Part shown: positions 8,101-16,998 of the stretch, in pieces | How the letters are laid out: each line of letters begins with the position of its first letter | Numbering within the stretch: the first letter of the stretch is position 1 | Assembly: GCF_036227125.1 (NCBI RefSeq) | Contig: NZ_CP109435.1 | Span: forward strand, 4,526,001 to 4,590,000 | Source: Streptomyces sp. NBC_01485 | GTDB lineage: Bacteria; Actinomycetota; Actinomycetes; Streptomycetales; Streptomycetaceae | Length of the DNA: 64,000 bases | Direction of reading: 5' to 3' | The notes under the pieces: generated by a model | The model's database searches: none | The model's input: only the letters and a program-made list of their open reading frames with translations | Told to the model about the DNA's origin: nothing | Translations under genes and position numbers: made by a program

Positions 8101-9333
8101 ATGGGGATGCGCAGGCCTGGGGGCTGGTGGCGGCAGAAGAGCACGCCGGCGAAGGTCGAGACGTACACACGGTGGTCGTTCCACTTCTTCGCGGTCGCCG
8201 AGTGCCTGTCGGTGGGGCTGCCCTTCGTGGGGGCGCTGTGGACCGGGTTCGGGCTGTGGCTGCCGGCCATGATGCTCGGGCACAGCGCGCTCTGTGCCGT
8301 GACGGCCTCGCGGGCGCTGGACTGGAAGCGCGGGCGCCGACCACAACCCGTCGGGCTGCTGTGGGGCCTCGCCGCCGCCACCGGGGTGGTCGCCGTCGTC
8401 GCGCTCTGGACCGCCGTGCACGGCTCCGCCCACGAGGGCGTCCCCGACGCCGCGGCCACCGTCTTCGGGGTCGCCCTGATCTTCGGGGCGGGCATCACCG
8501 CGCTCGGCGTCCGCGAGCGGCAGCAGGCGTTCGCGGTCGTCAGCGGCTACTCGCTGGGCACCGGAGCCGTGGCGTTCCCGATCAGCCAGAACGGCTACGC
8601 CAGCCTCGTCGCGATGTCGGCGGTGATGATCGGCGGCGCGTTCCTCGCCTTCACCTCCGTCTTCTCCGTCTGGCTGCTCAACTCCTTCTACGAACTCGAC
8701 GAGGCCCGCGAGACCCGCACGCGGCTCGCCGTCGCCGAGGAGCGGCTGCGGTTCGGGCGGGACCTGCACGACGTGATGGGCCGCAATCTGGCCGTGATCG
8801 CCCTGAAGAGCGAACTCGCCGTGCAACTGGCCCGGCGCGGCCGGCCGGACGCCGTGGACCAGATGATCGAGGTGCAGCGCATAGCGCGGGAGTCGCAGCG
8901 GGAGGTACGCGCTGTCGTACGGGGCTACCGGGAGGCCGACCTCGGAGTCGAACTCGCGGGAGCCCAAGGAGTGTTGAAGGCCGCCGGGATCACCTGCGAG
9001 GTGAGCGGAGAGGTCGACGGGCTGCCCGCCGAGGTGCAGTCCGCGCTCGGCTGGGTGGTGCGGGAGAGCACCACCAACGTGCTGCGGCACGGAGACGCCG
9101 GGCGGTGCTCGGTGACGTTGGGGAGGACGGAGGAACATGTGGTGCTGACAGTGGAGAACGACGGGGCCGGGGCCACCGCCGGAGGCGGCGGGTCGGGGCT
9201 CGCCGGGCTGCGGGAGCGGCTGCGGGGAGTCGACGGGCGGCTGGAGGCCGGGTTCGTCGGGGCGGGCGTGTTCCGAGTGGTCGCCGAGGTGCCGCTGACC
9301 GGGAAGGCTGCTGTGAGAGAGGTCACTTCATGA
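8101..9333 (+). CDS. DesK-type sensor histidine kinase
   Basis: Two-component sensor of the HisKA_3 family. From ATG 8101 (MGMRRPGGWWRQK) the protein has 410 residues; a GTG at 8029 inside the permease gene would add 24 residues but has no good ribosome site. Several membrane helices occupy roughly residues 20-190. The dimerisation box is ERLRFGRDLHDVMG with phospho-acceptor His223. The ATPase part has VRESTTNVLRHGD (N-box) and GGGSGLAGLRERL (G-box). It overlaps the response regulator by ATGA and follows the ABC genes, so it likely senses envelope stress or the exporter substrate. Confidence 0.92.
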   Translation: MGMRRPGGWWRQKSTPAKVETYTRWSFHFFAVAECLSVGLPFVGALWTGFGLWLPAMMLGHSALCAVTASRALDWKRGRRPQPVGLLWGLAAATGVVAVVALWTAVHGSAHEGVPDAAATVFGVALIFGAGITALGVRERQQAFAVVSGYSLGTGAVAFPISQNGYASLVAMSAVMIGGAFLAFTSVFSVWLLNSFYELDEARETRTRLAVAEERLRFGRDLHDVMGRNLAVIALKSELAVQLARRGRPDAVDQMIEVQRIARESQREVRAVVRGYREADLGVELAGAQGVLKAAGITCEVSGEVDGLPAEVQSALGWVVRESTTNVLRHGDAGRCSVTLGRTEEHVVLTVENDGAGATAGGGGSGLAGLRERLRGVDGRLEAGFVGAGVFRVVAEVPLTGKAAVREVTS

Positions 9334-9938
9334 CGGTGCGGGTGCTGCTCGCGGACGACGAACACCTCATCCGGGGTGCGCTGGCCGCGCTGCTCTCCAT
9401 GGAGGACGACCTCGTGATCGTCGCCGAGGCGGCCACCGGGCCGGAGGCGCTGGCGATGGCGCGGGCACACCGGCCCGACGTGGCCGTCCTGGATCTGCAG
9501 ATGCCGGGCGCGGACGGTGTGAAGGTCGCCACATCCCTGCGTACCGAACTGCCCGGCTGCCAGGCACTGATCGTCACGAGCCACGGCCGGCCGGGGCATC
9601 TCAAGCGGGCTCTCGCGGCGGGGGTGCGCGGGTTCGTGCCGAAGACGGTGAGCGCGCAGCGGCTCGCGGAGATCATCCGTACCGTGCACGCCGGGAACCG
9701 TTACGTCGACCCGGAGTTGGCGGCCGACGCGATCGCCGCCGGGGACTCGCCGCTGACCTCGCGCGAGGCGGAGGTGCTCGAACTCGCCGCCGACGGGGCG
9801 CCCGTCGCGGAGATCGCCGAGCGGGCCGCGCTGTCACAGGGGACCGTGCGTAACTATCTGTCGTCGGCCGTGTCCAAGCTCGGGGCGGAGAACCGGCACG
9901 CGGCGGTGCGGCTCGCACGGCAGCGAGGTTGGGTATAG
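9330..9938 (+). CDS. NarL/LuxR-type response regulator
   Basis: Cytoplasmic transcription factor, 202 residues, coupled to the kinase gene by an ATGA overlap. The receiver domain (1-120) has the acidic pair in LLADDEH, the phospho-acceptor Asp55 in VAVLDLQMPG, and Lys in VPKTVS near residue 105. The C-terminal HTH starts at LTSREAEVLELAADG and includes LSQGTVRNYLSSAVSKL. It is a DesR-like partner of the upstream kinase and probably regulates the ABC exporter operon. Confidence 0.95.
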   Translation: MTVRVLLADDEHLIRGALAALLSMEDDLVIVAEAATGPEALAMARAHRPDVAVLDLQMPGADGVKVATSLRTELPGCQALIVTSHGRPGHLKRALAAGVRGFVPKTVSAQRLAEIIRTVHAGNRYVDPELAADAIAAGDSPLTSREAEVLELAADGAPVAEIAERAALSQGTVRNYLSSAVSKLGAENRHAAVRLARQRGWV

Positions 9939-9983
9939 TTGGCCTCGCGCCACGGACGTTCACCGCGTTCATCGCGGCGCGAT

Positions 9984-10056
9984 GCGGACGTAGCTCAGTT
10001 GGTAGAGCGCAACCTTGCCAAGGTTGAGGTCGCCAGTTCGAACCTGGTCGTCCGCT
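9984..10056 (+). tRNA. tRNA-Gly (anticodon GCC), copy 2
   Basis: Same sequence as 5986-6058: acceptor GCGGACG/CGTCCGC, anticodon loop TTGCCAA. It lies 45 bases after the response regulator stop and directly before a hairpin terminator. Confidence 0.97.
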
Positions 10057-10065
10057 CGGTTCAGG

Positions 10066-10095
10066 AAAGGCCCCCGGTTCTCCGGGGGCCTTTTT
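10066..10095. terminator. Bidirectional terminator between tRNA-Gly and purC
   Basis: Stem AAAGGCCCCCGG (10066-10077) and CCGGGGGCCTTT (10082-10093) with a 4-base loop; T-run on the plus side and A-run before it, so it can serve the tRNA (plus) and purC (minus), which converge here. Confidence 0.85.
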
Positions 10096-10111
10096 CGTGC
10101 CGTCGGCGCCG

Positions 10112-11011
10112 CTAGCTCCAGCTCGTGCCGGTCAGGCGCTCGTAGGCCTCGACGTACTTCGCGCGGGTGGCGTCCACGATCTGCTGGGGCAGGGGCGGCG
10201 GGGGCTGCTCGCTCGCGCGGTCCCAGCCGGACTCTGCGGAGGTCAGCCAGTCGCGCACGAACTGCTTGTCGTACGAGGACTGGGCGCGGCCGGGCTGCCA
10301 CTGGTCGGCGGGCCAGAAGCGGGAGGAGTCCGGGGTGAGGACCTCGTCGGCGGCGACCAGGGTCTCGCCCTCGAAGCCGAACTCGAACTTGGTGTCGGCG
10401 AGGATGATGCCCCGGTCGCGGGCGATGTGGCAGGCGCGGCCGTAGACGGCGAGGGTCGCCTGGCGGAGCTGGGCGGCGGTGTCGGCGCCGACCTGGCGGG
10501 CGACCTCCTCGTAGGAGACGTTCTCGTCGTGCTCGCCGACGGCGGCCTTGGTGGCGGGGGTGAAGATCGGGGCGGGGAGTTCGCTGCCGTCGACCAGGCC
10601 CTCGGGGAGGGCGAGGCCGCAGACCGTGCGGGACTCCCGGTACTCGGCGAGGCCCGAGCCGGTGAGGTAGCCGCGGGCCACGCACTCGACGGGGACCATC
10701 TGCAGCGACTTGCAGATCAGGGTGCGACCCGCCCAGTCGGCGGGGGCGCCGGCGGGCAGCTCCGTGCTCAGGACGTGGTTCGGGACCAGGTCGGCGAGCT
10801 GGTCGAACCACCACAGGGAGAGCTGGGTGAGGACGCGGCCCTTGTCGGGGATCTCGGTCGGCAGCACCCAGTCGTACGCGGACGTACGGTCGCTGGCGAC
10901 CATCACGAGGTCGCCCGCCTCGTTCTGGTACAGCTCGCGCACCTTGCCGGTGTGCAGATGCACCAGGCCCGGCACCTGAAGAGGCTCGGGCTTTTCTACG
11001 AATCCGGACAC
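10112..11011 (-). CDS. purC: Phosphoribosylaminoimidazole-succinocarboxamide synthase
   Basis: SAICAR synthetase of de novo purine synthesis: joins CAIR and aspartate with ATP. GTG 11011 (VSGFVEKPEPLQVPGL) is the start, with GGGAGGAA upstream; this gives 299 residues, typical of actinobacterial PurC. Conserved text includes HTGKVRELY, VASDRTSAYDW, VECVARGYLTGSG, ADTKFEFGF and the C-terminal YDKQFVRDWL. The open frame upstream to 11434 runs into a repeat array and is not coding. It is separate from purSQL and purD, as usual in Streptomyces. Confidence 0.97.
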   Translation of the reverse strand: MSGFVEKPEPLQVPGLVHLHTGKVRELYQNEAGDLVMVASDRTSAYDWVLPTEIPDKGRVLTQLSLWWFDQLADLVPNHVLSTELPAGAPADWAGRTLICKSLQMVPVECVARGYLTGSGLAEYRESRTVCGLALPEGLVDGSELPAPIFTPATKAAVGEHDENVSYEEVARQVGADTAAQLRQATLAVYGRACHIARDRGIILADTKFEFGFEGETLVAADEVLTPDSSRFWPADQWQPGRAQSSYDKQFVRDWLTSAESGWDRASEQPPPPLPQQIVDATRAKYVEAYERLTGTSWS

Positions 11012-11085
11012 GGTTCCTCCCCGTGGGTATGACCTAACGGCTCGATTGTCCCGTATGGGGGCCTGGTCATGGTCGGCGGGTCGGC

Positions 11086-11295
11086 GGGTCGGCGCGTATG
11101 GGTGCCTGGCGTCGGTCGGTGGTCGGTCGGGGTGGGGTGCGTGGCTCCGGGCAGCGGTCGGTCGGGGAGGGGTGCGTGGCTCCGGGCAGCGGTCGGTCGC
11201 GTAGGGGGGCGTGGCTCTGGGCAGCGGTCGGTCGCGTAGGGGGGCCTGGCCTCCGTCAGCGGTCAGGCGCGTATGAGTGCCTGGGCTCCGTCGGC
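11086..11295. repeat. Tandem array of about six degenerate 35-bp repeats
   Basis: Units start at 11086, 11121, 11156, 11191, 11226 and 11261, with a consensus of GGTCGGTCG, a G-rich middle, then GTGGCTCCGGGCAGC. The array fills the space between purC and the next gene. Unit 2 and unit 3 are nearly identical while outer units drift. 35 is not a multiple of three, so it is not a coding repeat. Confidence 0.85.
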
Positions 11296-11297
11296 GG

Positions 11298-12845
11298 TCA
11301 GTCTCGCTTGCAGATGCGGTCCAGGAGGTTGGCTGTGGCGCGTTGGACTCGGGGGTCCACGTGGCCGGGGCGGTCCAGGGCGGGGGACCAGGCGAAGGTT
11401 CCGGAGGCGAAGACCAGGGCGCCTGAGGGGGCACGGTAGAGGGAGGTCTCCTGGTGGCGGAGGGCGCCCTCGCTGTCGGCGTACGGGGAGTGGGCGAGAA
11501 GGATGCGGTCCTCGTGGGGCGGGAGGGCGGTGCGGGGGAAGTAGCGGTCGGCCTCGCCCGCGACCAGGCCCTCGATGCCGTCGCCCTCGCGGGCGCCGGT
11601 CGCCTCCCACAGCCAGTGGTTCGCGTTACGCACGATCAGCGGGTGCGGCTCGGGCACCCGGCCCGCGTACTGGATGCCGACGAGCTGCTGCTCGGCCCGG
11701 TCGATCTCGCGCCAGAGGACGGGTTTGCCGGGTCCCTTGCGCTTGCGGCAGGTGAGCAGCCGGCCGGGCACGCCCGACGGGGACGGCCCCAACTCCACCT
11801 GCCAGTAAAGGGAGTTGGCGGACAGGAAGACGAGCGAAGTGCCGCTGTCGCGGGCGAGTTCCACGGTGCGGCGCATGTTCGTCGACCAGTACTCGTCGTG
11901 GCCGGGGAAGACCAGGCCCTGGTAACGGGTGGGGTCGATGTGACCTGCGTGCAGGTCGCGGGCGTCGGCGTAGGCGAGGTCGTAGCCGTAGCGCTCGGCC
12001 CAGCGGATGAAGTCGTAGGCGTGGCCGACGTGGAGGGGGAGGCCGGCGCCCGCGTAGGGCCGGTCGAAGGAGACCGTGGTCGCGGCGTCGGCCTCGCCGA
12101 GGAGGCGGCCGTCGTCGTCCCAGGCGTGGTAAAGGCTGGCGCCGGTGTGGCCGTCCTCGGGGTAGAGGTTGTAGGCCTGCCAGGTGACGTCGGGGAGGAC
12201 CAGGAGCAGGTCGGCGGGGTGGTCGTCGCGGACCGTGAAGGGGACGTGCGAGCGGTAGCCGTCGGCGGTGGTGAGGACGGCGACGTACGCGCCGACGTTC
12301 CAGTACGACGGGACCTGGAGACGCCAGGAGAGCCACCAGTGGTGGCAGGAGACCGTGCGGTCGGCGGCCAGGGGCGGCGGCTGGACGATGCCGGAGAGGC
12401 GCGGACTGGTGGTGATCTTGGCGGCGCCGTCGCCGTCGTAGTGACCGATGCGGTAGATGTCGACGCTGAATTCCTGCGGCGGGTCGACCGTGACGTGGAA
12501 GTCGACGGCGTCGCCGGGGGCGACCGCGCCGGTGGAGATGAAGCCCTTGATCTGGCGGCGGACGTCGTCGGCGGAGCGGGGGCCGCCGGAGGTGGGGGCG
12601 GTGCGGGGGGCGGGGACGCGGGGCGCTCCGCGCGGGGTGCCGCGGGTGGGGCCGTGGCGGGTTCCGTCGGTGGGGGCGGGGGGCGCGTCCACGTACCAGG
12701 GGACGACATTGCCGGTGTCGTCGAAGTACGTCTCGCTGCCGCGCAGCCAGGGGACGGGGCCCAGCCCGAAGGGATCGCTCACGGCGTGGGCCAGCGCTCC
12801 CGACTCCCATCGGCGGATGTGCTCCGGTCGTGGTCCGGGTCCCAT
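11298..12845 (-). CDS. N,N-dimethylformamidase beta-subunit-like (DMFA2_C) protein
   Basis: A 515-residue protein whose body resembles the large-subunit domain of N,N-dimethylformamidase, a domain widespread in actinobacteria with no proven substrate. Landmarks are IKGFISTGAVAPGD, DIYRIGHYDGDGA, VTWQAYNLYPEDGHTGASLYH, FPGHDEYWSTNMR and LSANSLYWQV. The early GHYDG and the GHDEYW motif fit the family core. The first 90 residues include a proline-rich linker. The protein is cytoplasmic by sequence (no signal peptide). The ATG at 12845 is the only reasonable start. The neighbouring repeat array separates it from purC. Confidence 0.8.
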   Translation of the reverse strand: MGPGPRPEHIRRWESGALAHAVSDPFGLGPVPWLRGSETYFDDTGNVVPWYVDAPPAPTDGTRHGPTRGTPRGAPRVPAPRTAPTSGGPRSADDVRRQIKGFISTGAVAPGDAVDFHVTVDPPQEFSVDIYRIGHYDGDGAAKITTSPRLSGIVQPPPLAADRTVSCHHWWLSWRLQVPSYWNVGAYVAVLTTADGYRSHVPFTVRDDHPADLLLVLPDVTWQAYNLYPEDGHTGASLYHAWDDDGRLLGEADAATTVSFDRPYAGAGLPLHVGHAYDFIRWAERYGYDLAYADARDLHAGHIDPTRYQGLVFPGHDEYWSTNMRRTVELARDSGTSLVFLSANSLYWQVELGPSPSGVPGRLLTCRKRKGPGKPVLWREIDRAEQQLVGIQYAGRVPEPHPLIVRNANHWLWEATGAREGDGIEGLVAGEADRYFPRTALPPHEDRILLAHSPYADSEGALRHQETSLYRAPSGALVFASGTFAWSPALDRPGHVDPRVQRATANLLDRICKRD

Positions 12846-13203
12846 GGTGCTCCCCTCCCTGGTGCCCCCGCGGTGGTTCGCGCGTGCGTACGTACGTGAC
12901 GGCTGTGCGCGTCGCTTGCCCTCTGGCGCTTGTCCTGTCGCGCTGCGCCCTACGCCGCTTGCCTTGCAGCGCCGCTTGCCTTGCAGCGCCGCTTGCCTGT
13001 AGCGCTTGTCTTATGTCGCGAGCCCTTGCCATGGGCTCGATCGGTCCCAGCACATCACATAACGCGCGCAGGCAGTCACTATTCGTTGCGAATTGGCCGA
13101 AAGTGGAATCCGCTGCTCCGCGAGGGGAGTGCGGTGGGGCGGGGTGGGTGGAGCGGGTTGGAGCCGGGTGAAGCGGGGTGGGGTGGCTTCGCGGTCGCTG
13201 TGT
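12846..13203. other. Intergenic region, no gene seen
   Basis: 358 bases between two minus-strand genes. It contains the 17-bp tandem repeat at 12953-13002 and an AT-richer stretch near 13050-13095 that may be the promoter of the DMFA2-like gene. Open frames crossing it are shadows. Confidence 0.5.
12953..13002. repeat. Three copies of a 17-bp tandem repeat
   Basis: CGCCGCTTGCCTTGCAG occurs exactly twice (12953-12969, 12970-12986) and a third time with changes (from 12987). Further diverged GCGCTTGTC pieces flank it on both sides. Confidence 0.8.
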
Positions 13204-15222
13204 TCAGCCGAGTCGTACCGGTTTCTCCGGGCGTATGCCCAGCTCCACGAGCCAGGTGCGCAGGGGGACCGCGTCGCCGTCCTCGACGAGGCTGAGGACG
13301 CGGGGGGTCAGGTCGGCCACGCGCTCGCCGTCGACCAGGAGAGTCGGGCCGTCGAGCCAGTCGAGGCCCGGGGTCGCGCCGACGGTGTCCATCGCGGCGC
13401 AGCAGACCATCGCCGTGACGTGATCGGCGAGCAACTCGCGGTCGGTGCGCGGGGGTTGGAGGGGGAAGAGGGGGAGCGCGCCGTCGTCCCAGAGGGCCAT
13501 GTCGGGGCCTTGTCCGGGTTGCGGGGGGCCTGCCGGGGCGGGGGGTGCGGCGGCTGCGGCTGCCACCTCTTCCCGACCGACCTCGACACCGAGCCGAGCG
13601 GCCAGGGCAGCGCTGCGGGGGTTGGGGGGTGGGGGGTCGTCGGGGTCGAGGGGAGAGTCGAGGGGGGAGATGCCTTCGGGGTCGGGAGTTCGGGCTGGAT
13701 CGGACGTCACGGTGTGCGGGTCCGGGGCCGTGGCGGGGTCGGCGGTGGCGGGGTACGTGGCCTGGGTCGGGGCCGGGGTGGCAATGGGGGAGTCCTCCGC
13801 GACGTGGGACCTGTCCGCCGTGTGAGAGCTGTCCGCCGTGTGGGAGCTGCCCGCCGTGTGGGAGCTGCCCGCGACGTCGGAGTCCTCCGCCCCGTGAGAG
13901 TCCTCCGCTGCCTGGGGCCTGTTTGTCAGGTGGTCCAGGACTCGGGCCAGGGTGGGGCCACCGGGGTGCGTGGTGGTGGTCAAGGGGTTGTCGGGGGTGC
14001 GGCGAACGCCGAGGGTGTCCAGGGCGCGGTGGAGGCGGGCCGCGTCGGTGCGCCACTTGCGGTCGACGACCTCGTCCGGGTAGTCCGCCCAGGCCACCGG
14101 CGACCAGTCCGGGCCGGGCTCGGCGGGGCCGCCGTGGAAGAGGCGGGCGGCGAGCAGTGAGGCGGCCTCGTCGATGGTGCCGGGCTCTTCGAGCAGGTCA
14201 CAGGCGGGGCGCTCGCCGAGACGGGAGGCGAAGCCCTCGGCCAGGCGGTCGCGCCGGGACAGTTCGGTGAGGGCGGCGACGACTCCCGCGTCCAGCCGGG
14301 AGGGCCAGCGGCCCATCCGCCAGGCGGGCAGCGCCACGCGCGTCAGGAGGCGGTCCCAGCCCGCGTACGCCAGACCCACCTGCTCCTGGGCGACGATCCG
14401 CAGCCCGTAATCCACAGCCTGTGCGCGCTCGGCCGCCGCGGCGGCCACGCCCCGCTCCATCTCGCCGGCGTGGACCTGGCAGCCGCGCAGCATCAGGCGC
14501 GCGACCCAGCCGATGCCCGAGCAGACCGGGCGCAGGACGGGATACCGGTTGCCGCGGTAGGCGCAGCCGGCCACCGCGGCGTCCAGCCCGCGCACGAAGC
14601 GCCGGGCCGCCGCTATGTCGGGGTGCGCGGAGGGCCCCGTACCGGCGACGACCGGCGCGAGGACGGCGCGCAGCTCGCCGACGCGCATCCACCACAGGAA
14701 CGGGGAGCCGATGACGAGGACGGGCGCCGCCGTCGTACGACGGTGGAGGGGGCCGTGGGAGCCGCCCGCGCCGGCTATCTCGTCGTCGGCGCGGGGCGGG
14801 GGCGGGCCGTGCGACGGGTGGGTGCGGTCCTCCAGCCAGCTGTCGCAGTCCGGGGTGAGCGCTATCGCGGAGGGCGCCGGGACGTCGAGGCGGTCGGCGA
14901 GGTCGCGGACCAGCCGGTACAGGTCGGGTGCCGCTTCCTCGGCGATCGCGACCGTGGGACTGACGGCCGGCCGGGCCCGGGCCACGACCAGGGCGATGAC
15001 ACCGGCGGCGAGCAGTACGACGATCGCGACGACGGACGTCGTCCAGCGCGCGGCGTCCCACCCCGGGCCCACGAAGTGCCCGGTGGAGCCGCCCGCGCGC
15101 AGGATCACGGCGACGGCCGCCGGCAGCAGCGCGACGGCGAACGTCCGGCTGCGGACGCGCAGCACGGCAAGCGCCCGGGCACGCGCGGCCTGCGCGCCCA
15201 TCTCCACACCCATACCGGTCAC
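13204..15222 (-). CDS. M48-peptidase-like membrane protein lacking the zinc motif
   Basis: A 672-residue protein with two N-terminal membrane helices (about 28-46 and 64-85). The region around residues 100-330 has the layout of Streptomyces M48 metallopeptidases: APDLYRLVRDLADRLDVPAP, a VLVIGSPFL-like strand, then the helix that should carry HExxH. Here that helix reads LRAVLAPVVAG, so the zinc ligands are missing. Residues about 440-480 are a hexapeptide repeat, and further low-complexity proline-rich sequence follows. It is most likely a catalytically dead relative. No operon partner is evident. The M48 link is my inference from layout and needs a profile search. Confidence 0.55.
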   Translation of the reverse strand: MTGMGVEMGAQAARARALAVLRVRSRTFAVALLPAAVAVILRAGGSTGHFVGPGWDAARWTTSVVAIVVLLAAGVIALVVARARPAVSPTVAIAEEAAPDLYRLVRDLADRLDVPAPSAIALTPDCDSWLEDRTHPSHGPPPPRADDEIAGAGGSHGPLHRRTTAAPVLVIGSPFLWWMRVGELRAVLAPVVAGTGPSAHPDIAAARRFVRGLDAAVAGCAYRGNRYPVLRPVCSGIGWVARLMLRGCQVHAGEMERGVAAAAAERAQAVDYGLRIVAQEQVGLAYAGWDRLLTRVALPAWRMGRWPSRLDAGVVAALTELSRRDRLAEGFASRLGERPACDLLEEPGTIDEAASLLAARLFHGGPAEPGPDWSPVAWADYPDEVVDRKWRTDAARLHRALDTLGVRRTPDNPLTTTTHPGGPTLARVLDHLTNRPQAAEDSHGAEDSDVAGSSHTAGSSHTADSSHTADRSHVAEDSPIATPAPTQATYPATADPATAPDPHTVTSDPARTPDPEGISPLDSPLDPDDPPPPNPRSAALAARLGVEVGREEVAAAAAAPPAPAGPPQPGQGPDMALWDDGALPLFPLQPPRTDRELLADHVTAMVCCAAMDTVGATPGLDWLDGPTLLVDGERVADLTPRVLSLVEDGDAVPLRTWLVELGIRPEKPVRLG
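13783..13908 (-). repeat. Seven hexapeptide (18-bp) repeats within the M48-like gene
   Basis: On the coding strand the units read AEDSHG, AEDSDV, AGSSHT, AGSSHT, ADSSHT, ADRSHV, AEDSPI. The block is rich in Ser, His and Asp, and probably forms a flexible, possibly metal-binding linker. The copy number is likely variable between strains. Confidence 0.85.
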
Positions 15223-15586
15223 GACCGGACCTCACCCCCTCCCTGCAGTCCTGTTTCCCCCGGCTGTCGTCTTGGCAGTGCTCACTCCCCCACTGTGGCA
15301 CCGCCCACTGACATCGCAATGCCGGTGGGCCAAGTGCCGGAACGAGTACCGGGACGCTTGCGCCGCACCCTAGTTGGCGCTCCGGCCCCCGTCAGCCGGA
15401 TAGCGCAGCGCTCACTCGATGGAATGGCCTTGGGGAAAGGTGGATGACAGTGGGCAACGATCAGGCCCCGGGTTTCATGGGTCCTCCGTGCGGAGTTCAT
15501 GAGGCCCGGGGCCTGGGAGATGCGTAGAGATACTCGGAGAAAGAGGTACCTGGAGGTATCTGCCGAGTTGCCTGCCGAGACGCGGG
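15223..15586. other. Intergenic region between M48-like gene and purD
   Basis: 364 bases. It should hold the promoter of the M48-like gene on the minus strand and the 3' untranslated end of purD. No hairpin with a clear T-run and no convincing gene were seen. Confidence 0.45.
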
Positions 15587-16840
<1,254 letters not shown>

Positions 16841-16921
16841 GGGGGTCAGCCTAACGGGCCGGGGGCGGGGCGGTTTGTGCGGGCTTCCGAAGGACGGGGG
16901 CGGGGAGTGTTGTGCGTTCCT

Positions 16922-16951
16922 CCAAACGGCCCCGGGCCCGGGGCCGTTTGG
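16922..16951 (-). terminator. 30-bp perfect palindrome, dnaX terminator
   Basis: Arms CCAAACGGCCCCGGG (16922-16936) and its exact complement (16937-16951) with no spacer, 48 bases after the dnaX stop on the minus strand. No U-tract. Confidence 0.65.
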
Positions 16952-16998
16952 GCCCTGGTGTTACGCGTGCGTTGCTCTTCGCGGTTCGCCGCTACTCG

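Noticed and set aside
8016..9938. 640-codon frame covering histidine kinase and response regulator
   Set aside because: Only its last 200 codons are the response regulator; the rest is a shadow of the kinase gene.
11086..11295. CRISPR-like repeat array
   Set aside because: Units are contiguous without spacers and drift in sequence; no cas genes in the window.
11012..11434. N-terminal extension of purC through the repeat array
   Set aside because: Proline/Arg low-complexity reading of a 35-bp repeat; GTG 11011 has a good ribosome site and gives the family length.
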